A stretch of 64,000 nt of DNA from Symsagittifera roscoffensis (Eukaryota; Xenacoelomorpha; Acoela; Convolutidae), in assembly GCF_963678635.1 (NCBI RefSeq), contig NC_087062.1, positions 22,794,370 to 22,858,369 on the forward strand, in the 5' to 3' direction. The translations under genes were made by a program, and so were the position numbers. Positions 34,970 through 48,430 of this stretch are shown in pieces. The notes below the pieces were generated by a model. It made no database searches. It was not told the origin of the DNA and saw only the letters and a program-made list of their open reading frames with translations. How positions within the stretch are numbered: position 1 is the first letter of the stretch; the number at the start of each line of letters is the position of its first letter.

Positions 34970-37900
34970 ATGACACCTGCTCTTCAAAACCCCACTTCAA
35001 TCCATCCGCCCAACTTGGGTACACCGACGTGTCCCATCTCGGGGTTGAATTTATCCAACGGATCCCCTTCCCTCAACGAACTGGCTTCAAACCCGATGTT
35101 TCCGGGTTTTGTTCATGCCTCGCGACTTGGAGCCTCAAACATTCCGATACCACCTCTCGAGTCGCCCCTACCCCCATGTTTCGTCCCGAGTTCAATGTCG
35201 CCTCCAGTTACAAATGGTACAAATCCGGGGAACCTGGGTTCGAGGCCCGCTCAGAGCACTTGTCACGGATGTATGGCGCCGATTGTTGACAATGTTTACT
35301 TATCAGTTGCAGATTTCACCACTTGGCACGTACCTTGTTTGAGATGCAGTGATTGCAATGTCGGACTTGACTCCGAGAAAAGTTGCTTCATCAAAATAGG
35401 AAAATACCTCTGCAAGAAATGCTACCAAAGGCTAGTTGATTAAGAACATTTAGTCATTTTTTTTAGCTAAGTTGATCAATTTTTAGCTAAGTTGATCTAA
35501 CTCCACCATCAAAACTAGTTTTTTTCTATTGAAACTATTCGGTTTTGACCTGAATCGGCTTGTGTTAGGAACCTATTTGCTAATGAAATTTAAGTTTTGA
35601 GAAACTTTTTTTAGTACTTGGAATTTTCGGATGAAATTATTGTTTTCTCAGAGTCGGCGCAAAAGTTGAAAGAAAATTTAAGTCCGAGTTTGTTTATTCG
35701 ACGAGTCGTCTCTTATCGCATTAATCCGAGATTATCTCACAGCACAATAAAAGAATATTTCGTCACTTCGACACTTCGAACATGTGTGCCAATATATATT
35801 TCAAATCATCCATAGTCGGTCATTCTGAACAAAAAAAAATTATTTTATTCCAAAAAAAAAAACCTTAAAATGGGTCAGGTGATTTTGTTTTTTCATTTTG
35901 GAGTTAATTGCTATGAAATCCTTTTACTTATCAACTCAAGCATTATTTAGACAGAAATTAATAAAAGTTACATTTTGTGTAAAATTTCTCTCGCAAAAAC
36001 TAATTTATCTTGAAGATATAGGTTTTCAGGAAAGGTTGTTTTACACACAATGCATTCGCACTCTTTTTAATATCAAAAATAGCGGTCAGTTGGATTGGGA
36101 ATATTTTTGTAGATGGATATTTGAATATTTCAAGATGTCCCTCAATAGCAATAATGCGATATCTACCCCAAACCAATTCAACGTCGCTTAGATCAGTTCT
36201 CGACTGGGCAATTAATTTTAAAAATGGATCAAAATATGGGTTGGAAAGGAGTTAATTGGATGCAAAATACAGGTCACTTTAGAGAACATCCGGGAAAGAA
36301 ATTCACACAAGGAGCCTCTTTTGTAGTAAAAAGTCAAATCACGACATACTACTGGACACACAAGAAGTCTTAAGGATGAAAGAGAGCTTTGCCCTCCGAT
36401 CGGTTGCACGGATATATTCCATAGCTGATACCGTCTAAGAAAAGAATGTGGGCGGCACATTTTTCTTCAATGTCAAAATTTAATTTTTAATGCAAAAATC
36501 AAAACTTTACGGCCAAAATGATTAATTTCATTTGCTTTTCTTTTCATTCCAGATTTTTTGCCCTTCTTTAATTATAGAATAGCAGCGCCTCAAAGAGATG
36601 GAAAAAAAACAGATCTGAAAGAAAAATTGACAAAACAAATTTTTCTTGAAAGTGAAAAAGTCGACACTCAAAAACGAAGCAGATTCTCCGCTCCTGTTCA
36701 TATATTGCACGTAACATAAAAATATATATATATATATAGCTTCAACACAAAAACGGTACAAAAAACATGAAACAAAATAATGAAAAATGATGTTTTTATT
36801 TGTTTCTTTTGTATCTGGAGTCGATTTGTGAATCGGACGTGACCAAAGAAGAGGACGGATGTTTGGATGGATTTGATAGGCTAGTTCTGAACTGATACTC
36901 TCTAATTAGCACTCGATACTCGGAAGTGACAGTCTCAAAACTCCACCTAATTAGAACCAGACCTCAGAAGGATAGGAAGCGGAGCGGATTGAATAAATCA
37001 CACAGTCATTCATGACCCAAACCCTCACTTGCACTAAACCATTACTAACTACCCGTAGCTTAAATCACATTTTGCGGTCGACAATTAATTAAAGAAGGAA
37101 AATATGAAAACTTGCTTAGAAAAAATCTTTCAATTTAATGAGGCTTTGCGATTTTTCTATGAAGCCTAAATCATGAAGAAAACCTTGGAAATAGCACGCA
37201 GAAACCAACGAAATTTATAGATTATGGATAACTTCGTTTCAACGAGTTCAAATTTGAGCATGTTTTAGGAGATTCAAGTCGCCCTCTACCCCTTCGCCGG
37301 CTGTGTGTGCGCGATGCAACAACAAAATTCACGCCAAAGAAATGGTGATGCACGCGAAGGAATTCGTATATCATGTTTCATGCTTTAATTGCACGCATTG
37401 CAGTCGGATTTTGACCACCGGTGATCACTTCGGCATGAAAGACTCGTTAATATTCTGCCGACAACACTTCGAAATGTTGTCGTCGCCGCCTCTGAATTTA
37501 CCCGGAGGCGGGTCGCATATTTCGCATTCAACCGGGAACAACCCCCTCCACTCGGGACTGCAGCCCCCTCTTCCTCAGGATTTCAATCACCTCCCCCCTA
37601 CAAGTGGAAATCCACTTAGTGCAATACAATCAGGGTTCAATAACCAGCCCCCTTGCTCACCATTCAATCAAGGTCACCTGTCTCAACTTCCGCTGGGGTT
37701 CCCGGGACCCGACGGAATGCCCCCAAACGGATACCCACTCCCCCAAGGAGACCCAAACGCAATGATGAATCATCCAAACCCTCCTCCTCCGAAGTCACAA
37801 AAAGGAAGACCGAAAAAGAAAAAACAGCCGCAGGAAGACGCATTCCAGAATCTATACGCAAATGGTAAGATACGATGACTTAATGTAGAAACTTTCTTTG

Positions 37901-39071
37901 CTATCTCCGTTTTCTAGAGATTTTTTAAAAGTTTTTTTACAGTTAGTTTTTTTTTCAAGAAAAAACTTTTTGTTATAAATTTTTGAATAATTTCCTTAAG
38001 TAAAAATGGAATATATTTCTGGAAAAAAATAGAAGATTTCAATACCGGAACTTGAACTCTAGTCTGCCAAAAAAAGTTTTAACTAATCAAATCTTCAACA
38101 ATGGGGTTTATAGATTTCAACTCTGGGATGCACGGAGCACCACACGACGCCGTTCTAGGCTTGTACATGGCAGCCAATAATCCAAACGGGACTTCCCTGG
38201 AACAGCAGAACAGGACTAAAAGAGTGCGCACTAGTTTCAAGAACCATCAGCTGCGAGTGCTGAAACAGTACTTCCAGTTGAATCATAACCCAGATGCAAA
38301 AGAGCTAAAACAACTGTCGCAGAAAACTGGGCTGAGCAAACGGGTTCTACAGGTAAATTAATTGTTTATTTTGCAAACGATCACAGCAGTTTTTTGTTCA
38401 ATGATTCGTCAGCCGTGACCATCGCGACCTAAAGTCAATAAGCTGCAACTGTCGCGATCCAAAAAAGACAAATTGCGACTTCGCACGACCCAAAAATCTC
38501 GGCACGATTTTGCTCGATCTAAAAGAACTAAGTCGCGACATTGCAAGATAGAAAACAGTACTTTATATGCCAATAAATTCAACTGCTGATAAGGTTTCTT
38601 TTCTATCAAAATTATGGCAATCTAATATCATCTAACTGTTTGGATATCAATTACTTCATGTTTTTGTTTGTTTTCCAGGTGTGGTTTCAAAATGCGCGCG
38701 CCAAATATCGAAGACTGATGATGAAAAACCAGCAAAACGGAACCAACACAAAATTCAGTCTGGATGACGAAATGCCAGAAGACCAGAACATGAAAATCAG
38801 CGAATCCGACGAAGAGTTAGATGACCACGAATCGAATAAAGAATCAAACACGAACAACCCGAATTCGCCCTCGGCCGAATCCATGTCGGATTTCGGCGAA
38901 ATGCTTTCGCCCGACTTATCACCCGAGGCGAACCCCAGCCCGACAGGCAGTTTCGGAATGAGTCATCCCGATAAATCGTTGATAGACGAATCTCTAAGCG
39001 GCAATTCTAATTTTTCCCTCCAAGACGCAGTTTTAAATAATTCGAAATCGGAGCCAATGGCTGCTTTTTGA
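34970..39071 (+). CDS. Lhx2/9: LIM-homeobox transcription factor, apterous/Lhx2/9 class
   Basis: Seen: exons 34970-35430, 37269-37864, 38114-38352 and 38679-39071 join in phase to 562 codons. LIM1 is residues 98-151 (C98,C101,H120,C123,C126,C129,C148,C151); LIM2 is 167-221 (C167,C170,H189,C192,C195,C198,C218,H221) with the subfamily signature TTGDHFGMKDSL. A basic GRPKKKK linker is followed by a homeodomain at 387-446 (RTSFKNHQLR, NHNPDAKELKQL, VWFQNARAK; W48, F49, N51, R53 present). Known: this class binds TAAT-type sites with LDB cofactors and controls neural, eye and limb/appendage patterning. The intron at LQ/VWF matches a common homeobox intron position. Introns 2 and 3 are GT-AG; intron 1 appears GC-AG. 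The residue after TAG at 34952-34954 is also in frame, so the first exon may instead begin at 34955 after an acceptor. The N-terminal 97 residues and the acidic Ser-rich C-terminus are not conserved. Confidence 0.93.
35431..37268 (+). other. Lhx2/9 intron 1 with likely GC donor
   Basis: Exon 1 ends CAAAG and the intron starts GCTAGT; exon 2 starts after GTTTTAG. The joined codons read Y-Q-R-R-F, matching the conserved YYRRF between the two LIM domains of Lhx2/9 proteins. The exon 1 frame otherwise runs only four codons further to a stop (TAA 35441-35443). No GT donor gives the same alignment. A (TA)n run lies at about 36720-36738 inside the intron. Confidence 0.7.
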
Positions 39072-42000
39072 ACAATTTTTTTTTGTATTGGAATGAATTT
39101 ATAAAGCTCAGAATTTGTCTTCAAAGCTATCAATGTCATTATTTCCTTTTACTATGATAATATTGTAAATTAATGTAGATAAATATTTTGAAAAGTTTTC
39201 ATTATTTAGTTTTATGAGACAAAAGCAGCCCAAACTTTTTAGCATAGCATTAGAAAGTTGGCTGAGAGTTTTTAAAAATGAAAATTTTGCCTAAAAAATT
39301 GAAAGTATTGTAAGAAAAAATTCAAATTGCGAACTCCAGCAAACAAAAAAAAACAAGCAGAGACGGCCTTTGTTAATCGGCCTCTCGTTACGCAAAATGC
39401 CCCTCTGCTCTTTTTTTTGGTAATTAGCTTTTTAATTAAGAACTTTCAGCCTTCTCTTCTCCTTTTCTCTCGTTTTCCATTTTCAGTGTAGTTTTAGATA
39501 CTGTACAAGCTAAATGCGCATTTTTTAGTATAAGTTAAGAAGAACAAACGTAGTTTTGCTTAGTCACCATGCTAAGGTTCATTACATTATGACAACAATA
39601 ATTGAGATTTTTCATGTTAAAATCCAAATGAGGGGAGAAGAGTGGTCAGAGAAAAATTGTCCAGTGACGCGACATCGTTCTCATAATTTCGAATTCAATT
39701 AGAAAATTCTAACTAGGATACTAAGAGGAAATCTCAGCTTGGGTGACTTTAGAATGTTCATCTAATTTTTGAAAATCTACTTTCCAGGGTTGACAAAAAC
39801 CACTAATTATAAATTTCCATAAATGAATAACTTCTTGGCAAAAATTCTATATAAGAATAAAATACAGGAAATTAGATTAAATTTCTATGATAAATCTTTT
39901 CCCATTCATGAAAATTGTATGAGTAGCACTTTTCCAAAAAAAATTCCAAACATCAATTCAGCTTATCTCTATTTTTTTTGAGTTTTTTCAAAATCCCAAA
40001 AAACCTTGCTTTGCTCAAATAAGAATTATTTTAGTGGGTTCCAATAATCTCCCGAAGAAACTGCCTTAAAAGATTTGCCATTCAAGTTATTGTTGAAATT
40101 TCATTCAACATTATTTTTTTTGTGTATTTAACCTCAATGGTTTGTTTGTATATGGCTCTTATTATTTCACTCAAAAAAACTTATCGAATCAAAATTGTGG
40201 CCTGTTTTCAGGCCTTAATTTCTGGACTACAACTCCAGAGTATAGACTAGCAAGACTACTCGTTTCAGAGCAAAGCCCTCATTGTTCCGACTGCTCTTTT
40301 ATTGCTCTCGAATAGTTTTTGATAAAATAAATATTGGCAAAACGATGAAATTTAGGCCCAAGTGTTGCAATATGACCCGTGTGTGGAAATATTGAAACCA
40401 ATTAGCTGCCTCAATTCAATTAAGAATAGTTTTTTAGTGCGGGATTATAAAGCAAGCAGTTTCGGCATATTTATGGAAGGGTACTATGGTGGTGTTCACG
40501 CTTGAATGGTCGCATGTAGATCAAGAGATCGATCCGGGACTGTGTTTTGTAAAAGTGGTTTGAATAAGAAAAAATCATATATTCCTTATTTTCTTCAGAA
40601 GTCAGAACAAAAAGCGCACAAAACGTTTTTATAAGCATAGAACTGAGTTTTGCGATAAGGGGAAATTGAACGATAAACAATTTTCTATACACTTATTGTA
40701 TGGAATTGTGTGACGAGCAGTTTTTTGGTTGGAATTGTAAAACACGTATTGACCGTCTATTGCGGTTAACCCGGGTTGCTTGTCAGAACTCTTACATCTG
40801 TTACTTGCTACTTTTATAGTACAGCAGAGTTCACAACCAGAATGCCAAAATACAGGCGAGATGTATGCCAGGAGTAAATTAGGGCTACGCTGACCAAAAC
40901 TTTTAATCCCATAAATCCTTAAAAGAAAAATTGTTGTCATACAACTCAAAAAAAAATTTCATATTGTCATACAATACATTTTTTTCATACCTATAGAAAA
41001 AATGAATAAACTTTTTAAATTACAAGAAGTTTTTATGCTAGTCGTTTTTTCATTACAAGTATTTTGAGAATTGCAAACGGATTCCGCAACAATGTTCTTT
41101 TCTTTTCTTTGTTCTTTTCTTGTTCATATGAATTTTGATAACAAATTATTTTTTTTTGTAAACTGGTAGACTATTCCCACTGTAAAAAAAATAAATGATG
41201 AAATGTGTGGCCTGTTTTGTGACAGAAAAATGTATATTTTACCATTTACTTACAACAAGCGGTTTAATTTACAAAAAAAAACGGAGCATTCGCTATAAAT
41301 TCACGGCATAACTTTTTATCATGGCTGATCGAATTCTAATTTTTTGCACAAAGTAGGTAAAGTTGATAAAAGCCTAATATTGAATAGTGCAGTTGATCAC
41401 TAAGTGTTGAAAATGACTGTTTGAGGTTTCAAAAATCTAATTTGTGGCCATTTGAGGCCGTGTTCTTTCAAGTATGGACTGAAGTTTCTTAACTTTTTTC
41501 ATCTTGTTGTTCTTCTCAAATTGCTGGACTTAGAATCCTCTCTGATTTTTTGTTTTATGATCGATTTAAACTTTTTGTCTATTTGGAGAAAAACAAGTTA
41601 TTTTTGAATTTTTTTCCGATGAAGTTTTGGCTTCCGCGTTTTTCAAGGAAGGCAAAGTTCTAGAATTTTAAAAACGAATTCCGAGTTGTGCGACAAGTTT
41701 TTAACCGCTCTGTGAATTATACAAATGACATACAGGGCAGAAAAAACCATTCGATTGCTGCAGTAGGGAAGCAGATCGTGCTGAGCTTTAACCAAAATAC
41801 TTGAATCTATGGAAGAGCAAAGATAAACGAGGTTTGATCAAATTATTTGATTTTCGTCACGTTGCCCATTAGTCTTATAATGTATAAACCTTAGAACCCT
41901 TGAAAAATTGTTGTTTTGACGCTCAATGACCCTTTTTGAAAACAAACTCAGAAAGCTGAAAGCTAGCGATTGTTTTAATTAAAAGAAACAAAGAGCGTAT

Positions 42001-43850
42001 GACTGCCCAGGTCGAAATTCCCCTCAAAACCCGCTCAAGATTTGTACGGTGTGAACAGTTTTCCAGCAAGATTTGGAGGGTTTGAGCGGTTTCAGCGTAT
42101 TTTTTGAAAACCTCTCAAACCGCTCAAATTTTGCTTTTAAAAACAGTTAATTTTTGTCAATGGCCGAGTGAGTGTCGAAGTGATACCTCAATCAACGCTG
42201 TTAGTCATTGAGATTTTTTTCAAATACTTTTTCCCCATTCTAGCTATTCATACTAGTTATACTAGTTATTCAAAGTATCCGGCTCATTTTTTTGTACAAC
42301 GAGTCCATTTGAAGCCATCATCAGCATCAGGATCAAAGGTCGTGTATGAGATGGCCAAGTTCCTCCAGTGACTTCATCAAATACCAATCATTGTAACTTT
42401 TTGCATTGTCAAAAGAAAATCTCGTAGTTTTAAAAATTGGATTGATCTTAGTTAACTTTCCTAAATGGATCACCATTGGGTGCTCAATAATAAAAAGTTA
42501 CGAATAAATTTTTCCATTAGTCATAATATACTCGAAAGCAGAAAAATAAAATGGTTAATGGTTGGAAGTCGTAGTTTAGGCACCTCTATAGCTCGGGGGG
42601 GGGGGGTTAATTGAGGCGTGAGCAGTGAGCTGGAGCAAAATCAAGAAATTTTTTTAATTGGGTTAAAAAAATTGTGTATCTATGTGCCATTCTACCGAAA
42701 GGACATTCTAACCCTCCGAACAAAAGAGAAAAAATGAGAAAGGCTTTAGTTTCGAAAAAACTAATAAACAGGGGTAGAAACTTGACCACCTAATGTTTCT
42801 GAGAAATGATAGAAACTGCCATATTTGGACAATAGTGGTAGAAAAAGACACAACAGCCAAACTAACGACAGAGAATGGTCGTACGGAGTTTAAAAAAGTG
42901 AACAAAATCCGACACTTGGTACGAAACGAGCGTTGGCTTCCTGATCAAGTAGAAAGATAAAGTCCTACGGCAGGTTCGGTACCGATCCGAACTCTCCTGA
43001 CCCGACAATACAAGTGGGGCAGATAACGACCTTATCTTCCAGGAACTGTTGGAGTGGAGGCCCAAAGACTTTGAACTAATTTATGATGTATACAGCCCTT
43101 TTTATCTAATTGAAAGTCCTGAAAGTATATGTTTGAGTCAATCTTAAGAGGTTGTTTTTCAGAATATCAGTAGTTGAGGGCAAAGAAAGGGACAAGCTAA
43201 TAACTCTAAAAATAAATGTAGAAATGGTTTTTAGCCCATTTTCTAATCATAACCACGTTGTCTGGGAATAAAAAGACCCAACTAATTGGTTTTAGATAAA
43301 GCAAATGAAAGCTAAATAGGTTCCGTTCGGCTGGTCGCCTAAGAATTGTAACGCGTTCGCAAGCCCTTGAATAGACCAAATTTTACTGGTTACGTCGAGA
43401 CGGTGAAAAAAAATGAAATTAAGGTATATGACATTAGCTAAACGTCAAGAGGGACTTTTTCTACTTTCCGTTCTTATGCAATCTTTGGGCGATTGTGAAA
43501 AATACATAGCTCCATTTTCCAAAAAAAACAAAAGATAAAAGTAAAATTTAATTGTTTTTGAAGCTCTAAGAATGTTGGAAAGAGGACACGTTATTCTTTG
43601 TAAGTTTATTTTTGCATAGTTTGGATGTCCCGTTAATATAAACTTATTTTCCGCTCTTTTAATATTCAAACAGAAATCATGCCAAAAATTGGACTATATT
43701 CAAAGTCAGAGCACCAGTTACAGCGTGATTAAAAAACTTCTGGCGCAGAAAAGTACCGCGCTTCAAATCATTCCAAGATTAAATTGTACCGATCAAAAAT
43801 TTTTATCTAAAATTTTTAAATATTGTTCCGGGTATAATGAACACAAAACC
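39072..43850. other. Downstream region of Lhx2/9, AT-rich, no confident feature
   Basis: 3' UTR sequence follows the stop; no canonical AATAAA is obvious within 150 bp. 42020-42130 holds a small inverted repeat around GAGGGTTTGAGCGGTTT. 42830-42960 has a plus frame (VVEKDTTAKLTTENGR...) faintly like a gypsy pol tail. Confidence 0.35.
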
Positions 43851-43858
43851 TATCTGAA

Positions 43859-45310
43859 AATGGGAGAAACTTGGTATTCGGGTGGGTTTTAGTTTTTTTT
43901 CTTTTTGTTTCCGGCGCAGAATCAGGAATCACAAAAAACCATCGGACTATGCTGAGTGATTTATCATAATAAAGCCCTTTCAGTCGTGATTGGAATCATG
44001 TACAAAAAAATAACAAAATGTCGAGAAAAACTAGTTTGAAATTTTTGATTTTTCGTCTTGATTCGAACAAATAAAGCAAGAAAGCATGCTTACAAGAGCT
44101 GAATTCTGACTGATTTAAGAAATTTAAGCAAAAAAAACTAGTGTCTGGAGTTTTTTAGCTCATTTTTGGAACCAAAAATTTCAAAAAAAAATGAAATTGT
44201 TTTAAAGAAATTTTTAAAAGTTTTTTATAAAAGGTTTTTTTTTTCAAAAATTTTTGTCTAAGTTGTCTACATTACTATGACTGTCTATTATCCTTAAATT
44301 ATATTTTTACATCAGATCCTTCCTTTTATCAGGTTAAAACAACTACATTAATTTGGAAAAAAAACTCTAAACGGTAGTTTTCTAAAGGCTCTGGTCGAAA
44401 CATTTTGTGCTTCTTGCACAGTAACCGGCCATCCTAGTAACTATTTGAATTTCTTTGAAAAATCATACAGGATTTTGCCTTGATTCGATTTTTGTCTTCA
44501 AATTGAAACTGCTAGATATTATGAGATCTTTGGTCGAATCTTGTAATTGAAGACGAAGTAGCAAATGTAAATTATGCTGTAACAAAATGTGGAAAAACCC
44601 GGTTTAATGGAATTAACAGAACTAAAAATTGAAACCGAAATGAGAAACCATAAAAACGTCCATTCCGTTTACAAGCCTCGATTTTCTAAACTTCTTGCTA
44701 CCGTACACTTGGCAACGCGAATTGTTATTCTCAGTATTTTTGTTCTGACCGTCGAAAATGGGGTTCTGGCCTTTGTATTCGGGTGTGTTTTGGTTTCTTC
44801 TTTTTTCTCTCCATTTGTTTTCAACGCAAAATCAGATACAAAAATAATCACCGGACTAGGTTGAATAATCTATCATATTAAAGAGCTCTAAATCTGGATT
44901 TAAGAGTTATTAAAAAATTTCATTCGTTTTTCCTAGTGTCATGAAAAACCAGTTTGAGTTTTTGATTGTTTGTCTATTTTCGAGCGAGTAAAGCGATCGG
45001 GTAACGCTTGATAAATGTAAAATTTGGACTGCAAAAACTTGATTTGACTAAAAAACATGTTCTGGAAGCTTCCTTTAGATCTTTTTGGGGAAAAGTTTCC
45101 ATCAAAAATATTTAAATTTTTAGTGCAAAAAAAACAATTGAAATAAATTTTAGAAAAACTTTTTTCACTTTTCAAATAGTCATTTTTGAAGCTCATTAGA
45201 TTTGTTTAATTTCTTTATGCCTATTTCCTTAATTTTTTTTTTGAAAATTTGGTAGGAACATTGTGTGCTCTTTGCGCAGCAACTGCTTATGCTTGTTTAA
45301 TGAGGATATT
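43859..45310 (+). repeat. Degenerate tandem repeat, unit about 0.85-0.9 kb
   Basis: Two segments alternate. Segment S3 (TATTCGGGTGNGTTTT...CGCANAATCAG, then GGACTA.GNTGA.T.AT..ATCATA) occurs at about 43880-43975 and 44778-44872. Segment S5 (ACATTNTGTGCTNNTTGCNCAG) occurs at about 44402 and 45257. Sequence between S3 and the next S5 is also alignable (GTCATGAAAAACCAGTTTGA versus GTCGAGAAAAACTAGTTTGA). Further copies lie at 57860-63560. Frames such as 44589-44864 lie within the unit. S5 translates as TFCASCTVTGHP / TLCALCAATAYA, but coding status is unproven. Confidence 0.65.
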
Positions 45311-46610
45311 TGTTCAAGTGTATTCAGCATCTTAGCAATCATTCCGTTTACCAATACTGCATCAAAATGAAGATAATTGAATTATCTAAATTACCTATCT
45401 CAACTTCTATGGTTAGCTCTATTCCTTTAAAGATAGATGATTTAGTTAGTACACCACTCGACAATTTTTTCTTTTTAATTTAATGTTCTTGCCATACATT
45501 TCTATTGCTTATTATCGAAGTTTGTTTGGATTTTGCACTTTCAATCAGTGAATGGCCCTTTGAGTGGAAATTTTCCTACATCAAAAACATAATCTAATGC
45601 TACAATTTACTGTTCTATTAGTATTTTCTCAATATTTCTTCAGTTTTCATTCCGATATATTTTTTTATTTGTTAACTCAAAAATCCGAGATGACTATTCA
45701 ACTCAGCAGCACGGCTTACTTGGAAATCACTCTAGTGTAACTCAACTACTCGCTTTTTTTTGATAATTTAATGATCAATAGAGAGTACTCTTTCTCTTTG
45801 TGTTTAATTTGTTTTTCAGAAAACTTGTGATCGAGTTGACTACACTTTTTTTTGTTTTTATAAAATCTTGAATTTTTTCATTTAATGACAATTTTATTCA
45901 ACTTTGTCAACATTTTTCAAGGGCAGATTTAAAAAATGTGCGTATCGGCAGCGTTACTTCATCCACCCTACCTATTTCAAGTAGAGTGTCTCAGAGGTGT
46001 TCTGGGCACTCGTCCAATTTTACGCCTAACATAATGATGCTTTTAGTTCTTTTTGTTTATTCTTGACTGATAATGCCAAACACAGTAATAATTGCGGTGT
46101 TTTTACTACTGATCTCAGCGAACAACAAGTTAATCGTTGGATTAAAGACTAATTTGATAAATTTTGTTATGACACTTTTTTCAATTTGTATGAATGGCAA
46201 GTTTGTTGCCTTTCATAGAAAAGTGGGCTACGTTCAGAAACTCAGGTTGTTTCTCATTGCCGTTCAAGCCGTGTCCTAATCCAGAAGATATTTATATCGC
46301 GCAATTGAAAAAATGAATTATATCATTAGAAACAACAAAATCTTCAATGGGAAATTAAAATTGTCTTTTCAAAAGTTTTTGCACGTTTTGTTCATCGTCA
46401 GGATTATAAAATTAATTTGAAAGAAAATGATCAATGGCCTTGAAAAAATGTGAATCATATTTAATGATCAAAATTAGAAAATTCACCAACGAAATTCGAG
46501 CAACATTTATTAGGTAATCAATTACATCATTATTAAACTTTATTTTCCTCAAATTTCTTATTAGTTTTCTCTCTTTTTATAGTTTTTCAGTTTGTTTAAT
46601 TTGAAAATTT

Positions 46611-48430
46611 TTATTTAGAAATGCTTTTACATAGACACAACCTAGCGGTTAACTCCCGGTTCCTAAACTTCTCGCGTGTGTTTGCTTTTGGCCGTTCCCG
46701 CCATAGATGCAATGCTGCTAGCGTAATTAATTTCTGCGTGTTGCCCGTTTGCTCTATAATTTCTGAATTAAACTCGGGCCTACCATAATCTGTACAGCAT
46801 TTGCGGGACAACATCAACATCCGTACGTTGTTCTTCAATCCTCATTGTTAAATTTCGAAAATTCTGGTCGACATAGGTGGAGTTACATCCACAACAACTA
46901 AGCTTATAAACCACTCTAGACCTCAGTTCACGGTCGAGGTTTTTTCAGGGAAGATAGGCTTTGTTCTAATTTCCTAGTAAACAAAATTATTTGAGCTCCA
47001 ATGGTTTGCCGCAATCTGGATCCTAGCCGTTGCGACAGATTTCCTTGATGTTGTAACGTTTGAACAGGAGATGCATACTTTCCCTTTTGGTGCAGAAATA
47101 GTTTTTCTTCAATATTTTACTTATTGATTGTTAGACTATCGCTTTTGACCATTTTTCATGTTTTTGTTTATCCAAACAATGTTTTTGATTAGCAAGCAAG
47201 GCCATAGATTTCTCTGATGTTGAGGTACTCCTCAAGAACCGATGAACTGTTCCCTCAATTAAATTTCTTTTGTTTTGCAAAGGAGAACAATTTCTGAAAT
47301 TTAATTTTGAACCAAGGTCAGTGCGTTTCTGATATCAACCACTTCTCAGTCAGTCCACGTTTACTTTCAAACCCAAGAAGGCCAAGGTCCCCTGGTTATC
47401 TGGTTTCTCATGAGTAAACTGTAAGTTTGGGTGAAACTTATTCGCTGCCTGTAAAACAATCTCTAGGCCACTACTCACAGGTCTCACAATATCATCAACG
47501 TACTCTAGGAAAACTTTATAACCAACATCAGATTGGTACTTGTCACGTTGTTCTTTGCTTATCTTGCAACACTTGTTTGTGTCAGATATGTTTGCATGTT
47601 CGGATTCTGATGACCATCCACAGTTTACGCGATATCAGTTCAAGCAAGGTTCGCTTTCAACTCCTTTTTTCTAAAGGTCACTCTTATCTGAAATAGAGGG
47701 CAAACGCCATTTTGATCTTTTTGTGCATTGTCTATATGTAGTAGCAACCTTTTTAATGCTGTTCCATACTCTTTCAGCCACAAATTGGCTAAAAAAGACA
47801 GCAGGAGACCCCCCACAGCTAGAACGTCTTTTTGTATATACCAACAGATTGTTGCTTTTAAATTGTACCTTACTTACTGCCATACTTAGCAATTTTTTCA
47901 TTGTCTTACGTATCAATTCAGGCGGCGCAATTAACAATTTTTAAGCGCTATTTCAACAACTCCTTTAAACGATACTTTTGTGTGCAATTTTTTCAAATCA
48001 AGGCAATTTATACTCTCATCGGACTCTAACTTAGTTTTCCAGGTTCTCCAGGTTTTCCATCTGCGTGTTCGTTTCAATGTTGGCCCGTCAATTTTTTCAA
48101 AGTAACTTGCCAATATTTTAGTCAGTTGGCCGTATGAGCTACCAAGCAGGGAAAGATCCGGTCGAAGAAGCATCTCCTCTTTGTGGATCTTCGCAAAAGC
48201 ATACAACCTGGCAGGCTGCCCATGGTTTGACTTAAGCCTAGTGTAGAGAGCATCACTGACCGAATACTGATTTTTGATGCAAGCAGTTCTTTATTGATGT
48301 CTTTTTCAGCAGTAATGACAACACTATCATGAGATGCTTTTGCTCACTAAATTGCTGCGAATATAGTTTTGCCTCGTCTGTGATCTTTTTGAATACCTAT
48401 GAACCTAAGCCCAATTCCTTTGTCCTTTCA
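46611..48430 (-). mobile_element. Penelope-like retroelement A (RT, PHD-like finger, GIY-YIG)
   Basis: Minus-strand frames in order: LYTRLKSNHGQPARLYAFAK, IHKEE...LRPDLSLLGSSYGQLTKIL (RT fingers), CLDLKKLHTKVSF (motif A region, normally SLDVKSLYTNVP), GGSPAVFFSQFVAERVW (motif B), a cysteine-rich insertion NGVCP...RKKGVESEPCLN..YRVNCG, then EYVDDIV at 47502-47491 (motif C, both Asp present), ANKFHPNLQFTHEKPD, LAFLGLK. The GIY-YIG endonuclease starts VVYKLSCCGCNSTYVDQN (about 46920-46865; the usual YVGQ is YVDQ) and ends with LITLAALHLWRERPKANTRE. Several stops and frame changes interrupt it. Known: Penelope-like elements combine an RT related to telomerase with GIY-YIG. Dead copy. Confidence 0.88.

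Noticed and set aside
40200-40330. Similarity of CTCGTTTCAGAGCAAAGCCCT to 30000-30050 as a repeat family
   Set aside because: Homology is limited to about 50 bp and flanks do not align; no element can be defined.
42830-43070. Plus-strand VVEKDTTAKLTTENGR segment as a gypsy pol C-terminus
   Set aside because: The similarity is short and no integrase or other domain lies upstream.
46073-46279. Hydrophobic 68-codon frame as a membrane peptide
   Set aside because: AT-rich, isolated, no conservation evidence; close to the Penelope-like remnant on the other strand.
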